A program made the translations under genes and the position numbers. This document shows, in pieces, positions 18,224-26,748 of a stretch of DNA of 64,000 nucleotides. Every line of letters begins with the position of its first letter. Positions within the stretch are counted from its first letter, which is position 1. Origin of the DNA: CAZLYK01 sp964563495 (GTDB lineage: Bacteria > Acidobacteriota > Blastocatellia > RBC074). The stretch covers positions 1-64,000 of the forward strand of contig CAZLYK010000006.1 of the NCBI GenBank assembly GCA_964563495.1, given 5' to 3'. The notes under the pieces are model-generated. The model made no database searches. It was not told where the DNA came from and saw nothing but the letters and a program-made list of their open reading frames with translations.

Positions 18224-19009
18224 CTATTGTGAAAGCGAGAAATTGCTCAAACCGGCGAAGGGGCTGGTGGCCTCAGCCGGCGGCAATTGATCGACCTTCT
18301 CAGGTGCCAGGACCGCCAGGCGGTTGACCGAGGTCGTGCCGATGGTGGAGCCGCGCCAATCCTTTTGATTGGCGATTGAGAAGTAGAGATCGGCGGCCTC
18401 TTTCTCTTTGCCCATCGCTTCATAAACACGCGCCGTGTTGAAGTCGATCAGCTGAACCGGAACGTTGTAAGGCTTCGCCTTCAATTTTTGATACTCGGCG
18501 ACCGCTTCAGGGAATCTGCCTGTCGCTTCATATCGCTGGGCGAGAGCCAGGCGGGACTGAGCCCCAACCTCTGAATCCTTTTGCGAGAGATCCTTCAAAG
18601 TCGCCTCGGCTTTTTCCGGCTCGAAGAAGATCTGATGGGTGGCGCCGAAATATCGTGCGATCTCCCGGTTGGATGAGTAATCGCGTGCGGTCTTTTCGAA
18701 GGCCTCGAAAGCCTTGTGGTGCTTCTCATCCTGAGTGGTGAAGGCATATCCGGTCGTCCCCGGGGGAATCGGGTTGGCGACGGTCGCGTTGTGATACCGG
18801 AAGGCCTCTGCCAGTGATTCGGCCGCATTGGTAGACCGCTTGGAAATGTACCACCAGCCGCCCAAAACCAGCGCCAAAACCGCCGCTCCAACCGCCAGCC
18901 AGGTCCGGATCGGGCGCGAACGATCCTTCACCCAGGAGGTTGTCTGGATGTATTGCTCCATCAATGGATCGCGCTTTAATTGCTGCGCGGAAACTCGCCC
19001 TTTAGCCAC
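18224..19009 (-). CDS. Single-span membrane protein with TPR-like extracytoplasmic domain
   Basis: About 261 residues from a GTG at 19009, chosen because GGAG lies seven bases upstream; a TTG at 19042 has no such site. A short cytoplasmic segment is followed by one membrane helix (TWLAVGAAVLALVLGGWWY, about residues 35-54). The remaining helical domain contains TPR-like repeats (EARYEATGRFPEAVAEYQ-type, RVYEAMGKEKEAADLYFSIA). The layout resembles YfgM-type ancillary TPR proteins, which work in envelope protein quality control, but that link is only structural. It follows a VWA gene on the same strand. Confidence 0.75.
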   Translation of the reverse strand: MAKGRVSAQQLKRDPLMEQYIQTTSWVKDRSRPIRTWLAVGAAVLALVLGGWWYISKRSTNAAESLAEAFRYHNATVANPIPPGTTGYAFTTQDEKHHKAFEAFEKTARDYSSNREIARYFGATHQIFFEPEKAEATLKDLSQKDSEVGAQSRLALAQRYEATGRFPEAVAEYQKLKAKPYNVPVQLIDFNTARVYEAMGKEKEAADLYFSIANQKDWRGSTIGTTSVNRLAVLAPEKVDQLPPAEATSPFAGLSNFSLSQ

Positions 19010-19092
19010 TGTCGTGCTCCTTAAATGATAAATTCGGGGCAATTAGCAAGCCTCAAACATAGCGGCCGGGCCGATCGCTTGTCAAGCAGTAT

Positions 19093-20193
<1,101 letters not shown>

Positions 20194-20306
20194 GCCGTAC
20201 TTCCTTTACACCGGGGTAGGTTCGAGTATAGCGGAAGATAAAATCTGGGCAAAGCTTGACACGTTTCCGGGGCGCTTGTAAGATGGCTCTTCGCTCGAAA
20301 GGGTTC

Positions 20307-20386
<80 letters not shown>

Positions 20387-20433
20387 ATGATGAAGTCTCA
20401 GACGATCGTGAAATTTCAGGTTTGGGATTTGAA

Positions 20434-20515
<82 letters not shown>

Positions 20516-20523
20516 TTGAAGAT

Positions 20524-20626
20524 AATAGACAGGATTGACAAGATTTTCACAGGATTAAACAGGCTGTTTACTGCCTGGTCTTTGATCCTGTTTAATCCTG
20601 TGAAAATCTTGTCAATCCTGTCTATT
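20524..20626. repeat. CAGGATT-family 40-bp perfect inverted repeat
   Basis: The left arm 20524-20563 (AATAGACAGGATTGACAAGA...) and the right arm 20587-20626 are exact reverse complements over 40 bases, with a 23-base loop. It sits immediately after the tRNA pair. Confidence 0.93.
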
Positions 20627-20648
20627 TTACAATCCAGAGATACGCACG

Positions 20649-20675
20649 AGCCGCTTCCCGGGTGAAGCGGCTTTT
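20649..20675 (+). terminator. Terminator-like hairpin between the tRNA pair and moeA
   Basis: AGCCGCTTC (20649-20657) pairs with GAAGCGGCT (20664-20672) and is followed by a short T run. It probably ends the tRNA transcript. Confidence 0.65.
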
Positions 20676-20707
20676 CTGTCTTCAGCATTCCTGACCAGAG
20701 AACTTTT

Positions 20708-21931
20708 ATGCTTCGCATCGAAGATGCGCTCAAGATCATTCTCGACCATACTCCGCTGCTCAGGCAGGAGGAAGTTTCGTTATCTGATTCGATCGGCCGC
20801 GTCCTGGGGCGCGAGGTCGTCTCGGATCTGGATCTGCCGCCGTTTGATCGAGCCCGGATGGATGGTTACGCAGTGCGGGCGGCGGATACACTCGGGGCCA
20901 CGCCGGGTCGCCCGGCAAGGTTGCGAGAGATAGGCGAGGCCACGGCGGGGAGCGGGTTCAATGGGTTGGTCGGTCCGGGCGAGGCGGTGCGGATAATGAC
21001 TGGCGCTCCGGTTCCCGAGGGAGCCGATGCGGTTCAGAGGATCGAGGTGATCCAGGATTCGAGGGACTCGCACGGCAGATGGATCGAGGTCGAAGAAGAG
21101 GTCAGGCCGGGTCAGTTCATCACACCGCGCGCCGCAGAGGCCGGGGCCGGTCAGGTCATGGTGAGAGCCGGAGAAATTATTACTCCTGCGGTGTCGGCGG
21201 TTCTCGCCAGTTTCGGCCAGGCTCGGGTGACTGTTTCACGGCGTCCGAGATTGACGCTGATCTCGACCGGCAGCGAGCTGGTCGAGGTGGAACGTCAGCC
21301 GGGCCCGTCGCAGATTCGCAATTCGAACACCTATTCGCTGGCGGGTTATGCTCGCCGGGCCGGCGCCGAAATCGCCGGCGCCGTGATTGTCCGCGATGAT
21401 TTTGAGGAGACGCGCCGTGTCATCGCCGGGGCTTTGGAGATGTCCGATCTGGTCATGCTCTCGGGCGGCGTTTCGATGGGGGATTACGATCTGGTCAAGC
21501 CCGCGCTGCGCGATCTGAGCGCCGAGCTGCTGGTCGAGAAGGTGGCCATGCACCCCGGAAAGCCGACGGTCTTTGCGAAGGTGGGTGACAAGGTAGTCTT
21601 CGGATTGCCGGGCAACCCGGTCTCGGTCGCGGTCTCGTTTCACCTTTTCGCCCGGGCGGCGCTGCTCCGGATGCAGGGCGCGACGGAGGTCAATCTTCCC
21701 CGGTTTCGGGCCTTCGCCTCGCAGACCGTCAAGGGGGCTCCACCGCGCCGCAGCCATCAACCCGCACGCCTGTTGGTCCGTGATGGTCGAGCCGAGGCCG
21801 AGCCGCTCAAATGGAGCGGATCATCGGATCTGGTCGCTTTCATGCGCGCGGATGGATTGATCGTCGTGCCCGAGGATCGCTCTTCGATCAATCAGGGTGA
21901 ATTGGTTGAAGTGATCTCACTGCGTGATTAA
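20708..21931 (+). CDS. moeA: Molybdopterin molybdenumtransferase MoeA
   Basis: The 407-residue protein inserts molybdate into adenylylated molybdopterin in the last step of molybdenum cofactor synthesis, in the cytoplasm. It shows the family signatures in order: LPPFDRARMDGYAV near the start, IMTGAPVPEGADAV, the nucleotide/MPT-binding SGGVSMGDYDLV, then GKPTVFAK and VFGLPGNPVSVAVSF, with a C-terminal beta-barrel domain IV. The length is normal for the family. It is followed after 88 bases by moaC, consistent with a Moco operon. No molybdoenzyme is encoded in this window. Confidence 0.95.
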   Translation: MLRIEDALKIILDHTPLLRQEEVSLSDSIGRVLGREVVSDLDLPPFDRARMDGYAVRAADTLGATPGRPARLREIGEATAGSGFNGLVGPGEAVRIMTGAPVPEGADAVQRIEVIQDSRDSHGRWIEVEEEVRPGQFITPRAAEAGAGQVMVRAGEIITPAVSAVLASFGQARVTVSRRPRLTLISTGSELVEVERQPGPSQIRNSNTYSLAGYARRAGAEIAGAVIVRDDFEETRRVIAGALEMSDLVMLSGGVSMGDYDLVKPALRDLSAELLVEKVAMHPGKPTVFAKVGDKVVFGLPGNPVSVAVSFHLFARAALLRMQGATEVNLPRFRAFASQTVKGAPPRRSHQPARLLVRDGRAEAEPLKWSGSSDLVAFMRADGLIVVPEDRSSINQGELVEVISLRD

Positions 21932-22019
21932 CCTAAATGTGACGGGTGACGAATGACAAGAGAGCCTGTCTATTTCTTCTCATTCAAGTGAAAATTGCAG
22001 TAAAGTCACTGCTATAACC

Positions 22020-22520
22020 ATGTCTGAAAAATCTGAAAAACCTCCAAAAGAACTTTCGCATCTGGACGCCGAAGGTCGCATCAACATGGTCGATGTCGGA
22101 GCCAAAGCCGTGACTGCCCGGATGGCGGAGGCAAGCGGTTTCGTCGCTCTCTCGCCCGAAACTGTCAGGGCGATTCGCGAACGGCGAACGCCGAAAGGCG
22201 ATCCGCTCGAGACCGCGCGACTCGCCGGGATTATGGCGGCGAAGCGAACCGCGGAATTGATCCCCCTCTGCCATTCCCTCGCGCTTTCGCACGCCGATGT
22301 CCAGATCGAGCTTGAGGACGATGGGGCGAAGATTACGGCGACTGCTTCTACCAGTGCGCAGACCGGCGTCGAGATGGAAGCCTTGACGGCCGTCTCGGTC
22401 GCGGCGCTGACGATCTACGATATGTGCAAAGCGATCGATCGCCGAATGGAGATCACCGCCATCAGGCTCGAACGCAAGAGCGGAGGGCGTTCGGGCGAAT
22501 GGAGGAATCGACAGGATTGA
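22020..22520 (+). CDS. moaC: Cyclic pyranopterin monophosphate synthase MoaC
   Basis: The 166-residue protein converts the cyclic dihydro-GTP intermediate made by MoaA into cyclic pyranopterin monophosphate. Conserved features are HLDAEGRINMVDVGAK, KRTAELIPLCH (active-site His/Cys region) and GVEMEALTAVSVAALTIYDM with the lysine in CKAIDR. It follows moeA. The last four residues NRQD and the stop codon come from a CAGGATT-family repeat (22502-22520), extending the usual C-terminus by a few residues. moaA is not in the window. Confidence 0.95.
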   Translation: MSEKSEKPPKELSHLDAEGRINMVDVGAKAVTARMAEASGFVALSPETVRAIRERRTPKGDPLETARLAGIMAAKRTAELIPLCHSLALSHADVQIELEDDGAKITATASTSAQTGVEMEALTAVSVAALTIYDMCKAIDRRMEITAIRLERKSGGRSGEWRNRQD

Positions 22521-22539
22521 CCGGATCTTCTTAACTTTT

Positions 22540-23370
22540 ATGGAAATAAGCGCGGCCATGAAGAGACTGGAAGAGGCCTTAGCCGAGCACTACGGCTGGT
22601 CGGCCCATCCAGTGACGCGCGAGAAGGTCAACCAGGCGGTGGCGAGCAAGGCCGCCCGGTTGGGAATAGAGCCGCAGGAGTATTGCCGGATTGCCGCCGG
22701 CAGCCAGAGCGAACTGCTCGCCCTGGTCGAAGAGGCCTCGACCGGTCAAACCCACTTTTTCCGCGAGCCCGACCAATTCGCCTGCCTGCGCGCCAGAATC
22801 CTACCCGAGCTGATCGCCGCCTCTCCAGGGAACGAGAAGGTCCGTTTATGGAGCACCGCCTGTTCGACCGGCGACGAAGCCTACTCGCTGGCCATCAGCT
22901 TCGACCAGGCCCGACCGGAAGAGAGCGAACGACAGGTCGAGGTCTTTGCCACGGACGTCCGCAACAGCGCGCTGCTGGCGGCCAGCCAGGCCCGCTATCG
23001 ATCATCCGCGCTGGGCGAGCTTGATGGGCAGGTCAAGGCGAAATATTTCGAGACGGCCTGGGTGGCGGGTGAAGAACAATACACGCTGATTCCGGATATC
23101 CGTCGCGTCGTCGTCTTCCGGCGTGTCAACCTGCTCGATCGATTGTTTTGGAAAGGCGTGGCGGGCAAGTTCGATCTGATCGTCTGCTCAAATCAACTGC
23201 TCTATCTGCACAGCACAGCGGCGCGGCAGATGGTGGGCAACCTGGTCAACTCGATTCGAGCCGGCGGCTATCTCATGGTTGCGCCGTCCGAGGTCGATCT
23301 GGTCAACTCTTCAGACCTCACACAACTGCCGGAATCCCCTACCTTCTTTCGAAGAAATAGACAGGATTGA
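22540..23370 (+). CDS. CheR-type SAM-dependent methyltransferase
   Basis: The 276-residue protein resembles chemotaxis receptor-glutamate methyltransferases: a small helical N-terminal domain, then the Rossmann domain with STGQTHFFREP, LWSTACSTGDEAYSLAI (SAM-binding loop), VFATDVRNSALL and FDLIVCSNQLLYL. Relative to classical CheR it has CSTGDEA for CSTGEEP and CSNQLLYL for CRNVLIYF, so it is divergent, and no chemotaxis genes are nearby. It may modify another sensor, or belong to a chemosensory-like pathway encoded elsewhere. It follows moaC by 19 bases. The C-terminal NRQD and stop come from the CAGGATT repeat. Confidence 0.82.
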   Translation: MEISAAMKRLEEALAEHYGWSAHPVTREKVNQAVASKAARLGIEPQEYCRIAAGSQSELLALVEEASTGQTHFFREPDQFACLRARILPELIAASPGNEKVRLWSTACSTGDEAYSLAISFDQARPEESERQVEVFATDVRNSALLAASQARYRSSALGELDGQVKAKYFETAWVAGEEQYTLIPDIRRVVVFRRVNLLDRLFWKGVAGKFDLIVCSNQLLYLHSTAARQMVGNLVNSIRAGGYLMVAPSEVDLVNSSDLTQLPESPTFFRRNRQD

Positions 23371-23442
23371 CAGGATTTTTGCAGGATTTGACAAGATCAG
23401 GTCTTGTTCAATCCTGCAAAAATCCTGTCGATCCTCTCTATT
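23355..23442. repeat. CAGGATT-family inverted repeat between convergent genes
   Basis: The left arm (23355-23397) and right arm (23404-23442) are near-perfect reverse complements with a few mismatches and a short loop. The left arm contains the stop codon of the CheR-like gene and the right arm ends three bases before the stop of the small leftward gene, so it probably terminates both. Confidence 0.9.
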
Positions 23443-23444
23443 TT

Positions 23445-23705
23445 TTAGAGTTTCAGCGTTTGGAGGACGATCTCGAGCGAGCGGGCGGCGATATCGCGCG
23501 TGCGTTCGCTCCAGCCCATCTGCTCGCGGTTCTGTTCGTAATCACGACGGACGCGCTCTTTGAGCCGCTCGATGAACTCTTCCGGGTTGGGTGATTTCTC
23601 GATCGCGTGGTCGAGCTCGCGATAGGCGTTATGGATCGTGATCAACCAGTCAGAGGCGTGATATTCGGGCGTCCCTGGTTCAAAAGAGAATTTTGCGGTT
23701 GGCAT
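23445..23705 (-). CDS. Conserved small hypothetical protein
   Basis: The 86-residue protein is cytoplasmic and mostly helical after an extended N-terminus. Features include DWLITIHNAYRELDHAIE, then PEEFIERLKERVRRDYEQNR and a C-terminal helix ending QTLKL. No catalytic motif is seen and I do not recognise a family. Coding quality (charged amphipathic helices, high third-position GC) and the tight position against the repeat support a real gene. It lies downstream of the dapE-like gene on the same strand with a 36-base gap, so it may be cotranscribed. Confidence 0.65.
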   Translation of the reverse strand: MPTAKFSFEPGTPEYHASDWLITIHNAYRELDHAIEKSPNPEEFIERLKERVRRDYEQNREQMGWSERTRDIAARSLEIVLQTLKL

Positions 23706-23741
23706 TTTTGTCGGCTCCGTATCAATTAGTGTATTAGAAAG

Positions 23742-24749
23742 TCAATCCCGTCGAGTGAGCAGCGTCCGGGCCATTTGGGCGTAGGTGTCGACGGCGTTCA
23801 ACAAATCCGATTTACAAATAAATTCGTGTGCAGTGTGAGCATCGTGAATCGAACCGGGGCCGAAGAGGAGCGGCGTCCCCCAATTTGTCAGGCAGGGGAT
23901 ATCCGTGCCGAAGCGGACGATGCTCTTTGGGATGTTCCCCATCTCTTTGACCGTATGCGTGCGGATCGGAGGGATCGAAAATCCCCGTTTGAGCGTGGCG
24001 CGCGCGCCGACCATGGCGGTTACCTGATCGAACAACTGATCAGGCTGGTTGACGGTGCGAAACATGACTTCAGCCGCGGCGAAATCCGGTATGACATTAG
24101 GTTTGCGGCCTCCGCTGATCGTCCCAATGTTGCATGTAGTCGGACCCAGTTCGGCGTCCTCAGGCCAGCTCGCCCGTCGAATATCGTCGAGGATATCGAT
24201 CAGTTTTTCGATCGCTGATTCACCCATCTCCGGATAAGCTGAATGGGCGGTGCGCCCTTTGGCCTCGATCACGATCCGCAGCGCGCCCTTGGTCGCGATC
24301 GCCTGATGGCTCTCGGTCGGTTCGCCGTTGATCAGAAACCGGTTGCGGTTCGGCAGCAGGTTGGCCGCTTTGGCGCCGTCGCTGCCGTCCTCTTCTCCGA
24401 CCAGATAGAGCAATCCGATATTCCGCGCCCCCTCATCCTTCAATCTTCCGGCGGCGAACACCTGCGCGGCAATCACACCCTTGGCGTCACAAGCTCCGCG
24501 CCCGTATATCTTCTGCTCGTCCTCACTGAAGGGGATGAATGGCGGCACGGTATCGATATGCGATGAGAAGGTGACGAGCGGGTCGCCGAGGCGTGCGTAG
24601 ACGTTGAGGCGGTCATCGCTCACCGTTTGTGTCGTGACCTCGAATCCGGCCGCGGACAGGTAATCGCGCAGCCAGCGCCCTGCGGCGCCCTCATTCCAGG
24701 AGATCGATTCTATCTCCATCAATTCACGCGTGAATTGAAAGATATCCAT
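23742..24749 (-). CDS. dapE: M20-family peptidase, probable succinyl-diaminopimelate desuccinylase
   Basis: The 335-residue protein is a zinc-dependent M20 hydrolase. Metal ligands appear as SSHIDTVPP (His and Asp), GRGACDAKG (bridging Asp), GEEDGSD (catalytic and ligand Glu) and GPGSIHDAHTAHEF (His). A dimerisation domain lies around GRTAHSAYPE. ArgE and DapE belong to the same family. The neighbouring upstream dapD supports a role as DapE, cleaving N-succinyl-LL-diaminopimelate to succinate and LL-diaminopimelate for lysine and peptidoglycan synthesis. It is somewhat shorter than typical DapE, and an acetylornithine- or acetyl-lysine-deacetylase role remains possible. Confidence 0.75.
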   Translation of the reverse strand: MDIFQFTRELMEIESISWNEGAAGRWLRDYLSAAGFEVTTQTVSDDRLNVYARLGDPLVTFSSHIDTVPPFIPFSEDEQKIYGRGACDAKGVIAAQVFAAGRLKDEGARNIGLLYLVGEEDGSDGAKAANLLPNRNRFLINGEPTESHQAIATKGALRIVIEAKGRTAHSAYPEMGESAIEKLIDILDDIRRASWPEDAELGPTTCNIGTISGGRKPNVIPDFAAAEVMFRTVNQPDQLFDQVTAMVGARATLKRGFSIPPIRTHTVKEMGNIPKSIVRFGTDIPCLTNWGTPLLFGPGSIHDAHTAHEFICKSDLLNAVDTYAQMARTLLTRRD

Positions 24750-24822
24750 AAGTTTCAGGATTGCCGTTGGTCGGCATGCGAGCCGGGATTATAAGCCGCA
24801 GGCCGCGGAAACTCCAATCCAC

Positions 24823-25674
24823 TCACCGCAGGAATTCTTCCAGCTTGACCGAAGCCTCGGTCTTTTGATCCCGGTACTTGGTGATGATCGGGGTATAGAC
24901 CGACAATCCCCAATCCCTGGCCGCGCCGACGGTGACGGCGCGAGCGCCGGGAACGACGACCGCTCCCGCCGGAATTTCGAGCGGATTGTCCCCAATCCGC
25001 CGGTAGATTTCGCCGCGCGCCGCATCGTAGACCGGCGTCGACCCGGTCAGGACTACTCCTGAAGCCAGAATCGCGCCCTCACGTACGATCGCGCCCTCAT
25101 AGACGCCGCAGTTGCCGCCGACCAGCACTTCGTCCTCTATGATTACCGGCATCGCGCCGACCGGTTCGAGCACGCCGCCGATCTGAGCCGCGGCGCTGAT
25201 GTGGCAGCGTTTGCCGATCTGCGCGCACGAACCGATCAGAGCGTGCGAGTCGACCATCGTCCCGTCGCCGACATAGGCCCCGACATTGAGATAGGCCGGC
25301 GGCATAATCGTTACTCCCACTCCCAGGCAAACCCCATCGCGGACAGTCGTCCCACCGGGCACTATCCGCACACCATCGTCGATCGCCAGACGCCTGGTCG
25401 GATAGGTATCCTTATCAAAGAAACGGAAGTTATCGTCGATCGAATAATCGACCAGACCGCCGAGGCGAAAACCGAGCAGGATGCCGCGCTTGACCCATTG
25501 ATTGACGCTCCACCGCCCGTCTTCCCGACGGCAGGCGGCGCGGACTTCGCCGCGATTGAGCGCAGCCTTGAATTCGTTGAATATCGCCAGCGCTTCCTGC
25601 CGCCGCTCGGCTGTCAATTCACTCGCCGAGAGGCCAAAGCAGGATTCAATTTGTGATTCGAGTTCGTTAGTCAT
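24823..25674 (-). CDS. dapD: 2,3,4,5-tetrahydropyridine-2,6-dicarboxylate N-succinyltransferase
   Basis: About 283 residues. This acyltransferase uses succinyl-CoA in the diaminopimelate/lysine pathway. It has the DapD helical N-terminus followed by a left-handed beta-helix of hexapeptide repeats (VRIVPGGTTVRDGVCLG, IMPPAYLNVGAYVGDGTMVD, CAQIGKRCHISAAAQIGGV) and the conserved VGGNCGVYEGAIV. The ATG at 25674 (MTNELESQIE) is preferred; the frame extends 10 codons upstream into a CAGGATT repeat. The dapE-like gene follows 73 bases downstream, giving a two-gene DAP unit. Confidence 0.92.
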   Translation of the reverse strand: MTNELESQIESCFGLSASELTAERRQEALAIFNEFKAALNRGEVRAACRREDGRWSVNQWVKRGILLGFRLGGLVDYSIDDNFRFFDKDTYPTRRLAIDDGVRIVPGGTTVRDGVCLGVGVTIMPPAYLNVGAYVGDGTMVDSHALIGSCAQIGKRCHISAAAQIGGVLEPVGAMPVIIEDEVLVGGNCGVYEGAIVREGAILASGVVLTGSTPVYDAARGEIYRRIGDNPLEIPAGAVVVPGARAVTVGAARDWGLSVYTPIITKYRDQKTEASVKLEEFLR

Positions 25675-25700
25675 GTCTTGTTCAATCCGGCAAAATCCTG

Positions 25701-26396
25701 TCAATCCTGTCTATTTAATAGCCATTCGTTGATTAGCGGGTAAGCCTCGCGCGGGACTTCGTGCCCGGCGTCGAAGAGTCGAAATTCCACCGAGCCGGCA
25801 CGGCTTTTGAGGGCTTCGGCGTTTTGTCGCATGCGATCCGCAGTGTAGTACTCGTCGCGTTCGGCGGCGATGTAGAGGACGTCGATCGGCCCGGATTTAT
25901 ATTTGTCTTCGCTCCCCCAATCGCTGGGAATACCGCCGCAGATTGCGACCACCCCGCGAACTTTACCGGGGCGGGTAAAAACGTAGCGAAAATTCACGCC
26001 GACGGCCTGTGAAAATCCGAGCAGAAACACTCTGCTCGTCTCGACCAGGCCGGATTTTTCCGCCGAGTCGATCACCTGATCGACGAATCGATGGTGTAAG
26101 GCGATCGAGTCTTCGGATTTGTAATCGCTCAACCAGCCGAATCCATAACCGAGTTTTCGCGATCCCGTCGTCGACATGACCAGATGCTGGTGCGGCCCCT
26201 GGAGGCTGGCGATGGCGAAATCACGTTCATTGATTCGGCGCACGAGCTTCATCATCGAACTCTTATCGCCGCCGTACCCGTGCATCGCGACGATCAGAGG
26301 CTTGGGCAGGGGCTGGCTCGTATCGCCCTCCGGCAGGTAGAGGTCGTAATAGCAGGGAAATTCCTGGACCAGGCGGTGCTCGGTGATTTCAGACAT
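25701..26396 (-). CDS. Alpha/beta-hydrolase (carboxylesterase/phospholipase-like)
   Basis: The 231-residue protein is a cytoplasmic serine hydrolase of the small phospholipase/carboxylesterase type. The oxyanion segment is AMHGYGGDK, the nucleophile elbow is GFSQA with Ser129, the likely acid is in AAERDEYYT near residue 180, and the histidine is His212 in DAGHEVP. The elbow has Ala where GxSxG would have the second Gly, a variation also tolerated in this family. It precedes dapD on the same strand, but the gap is filled by a CAGGATT repeat that also supplies its last residues NRQD and its stop. The natural ester substrate is unknown. Confidence 0.82.
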   Translation of the reverse strand: MSEITEHRLVQEFPCYYDLYLPEGDTSQPLPKPLIVAMHGYGGDKSSMMKLVRRINERDFAIASLQGPHQHLVMSTTGSRKLGYGFGWLSDYKSEDSIALHHRFVDQVIDSAEKSGLVETSRVFLLGFSQAVGVNFRYVFTRPGKVRGVVAICGGIPSDWGSEDKYKSGPIDVLYIAAERDEYYTADRMRQNAEALKSRAGSVEFRLFDAGHEVPREAYPLINEWLLNRQD

Positions 26397-26453
26397 TCGT
26401 CCCCCCCCTCCCTCGTATCATAACTGAGGGATGTCCGGGAGGCCAAACTGCTC

Positions 26454-26482
26454 TTGACTATTGGCTAAACCATTTGGATAAT
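26454..26482 (+). promoter_or_regulatory. Sigma-70-like promoter for the second Oar-type receptor
   Basis: TTGACT (26454-26459), a 17-base spacer, then GATAAT (26477-26482), matching ten of twelve consensus positions. It implies a leader of about 260 bases before the ATG at 26749, containing a GCGCTGA/TCAGCGC hairpin near 26635-26655. Nothing else is apparent in 26397-26748. Confidence 0.55.
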
Positions 26483-26748
26483 CTGGACCAGCCGACGAGA
26501 GTATTCCTATAAAAACGACAAGCCTTCTGTTATTTCGAGGCTTCCTCAGTTGGCTGTGTTTGGTCAATGCTGGGAAGAAGCTTAGACAATAATCTCCTAC
26601 CGAGTTAGTTATCAAAATTAATGGTTCAAGAGCGCTGAGTCGATCAGCGCCTGGGCTAAATCAAAGCTTCGGAAGACCAGGTTTTCCGGGTGATGGGGCC
26701 CGGCTCTGCAAACGTGTGTAGTATTCCACTGCAAAAGGAAGGGAAGAA

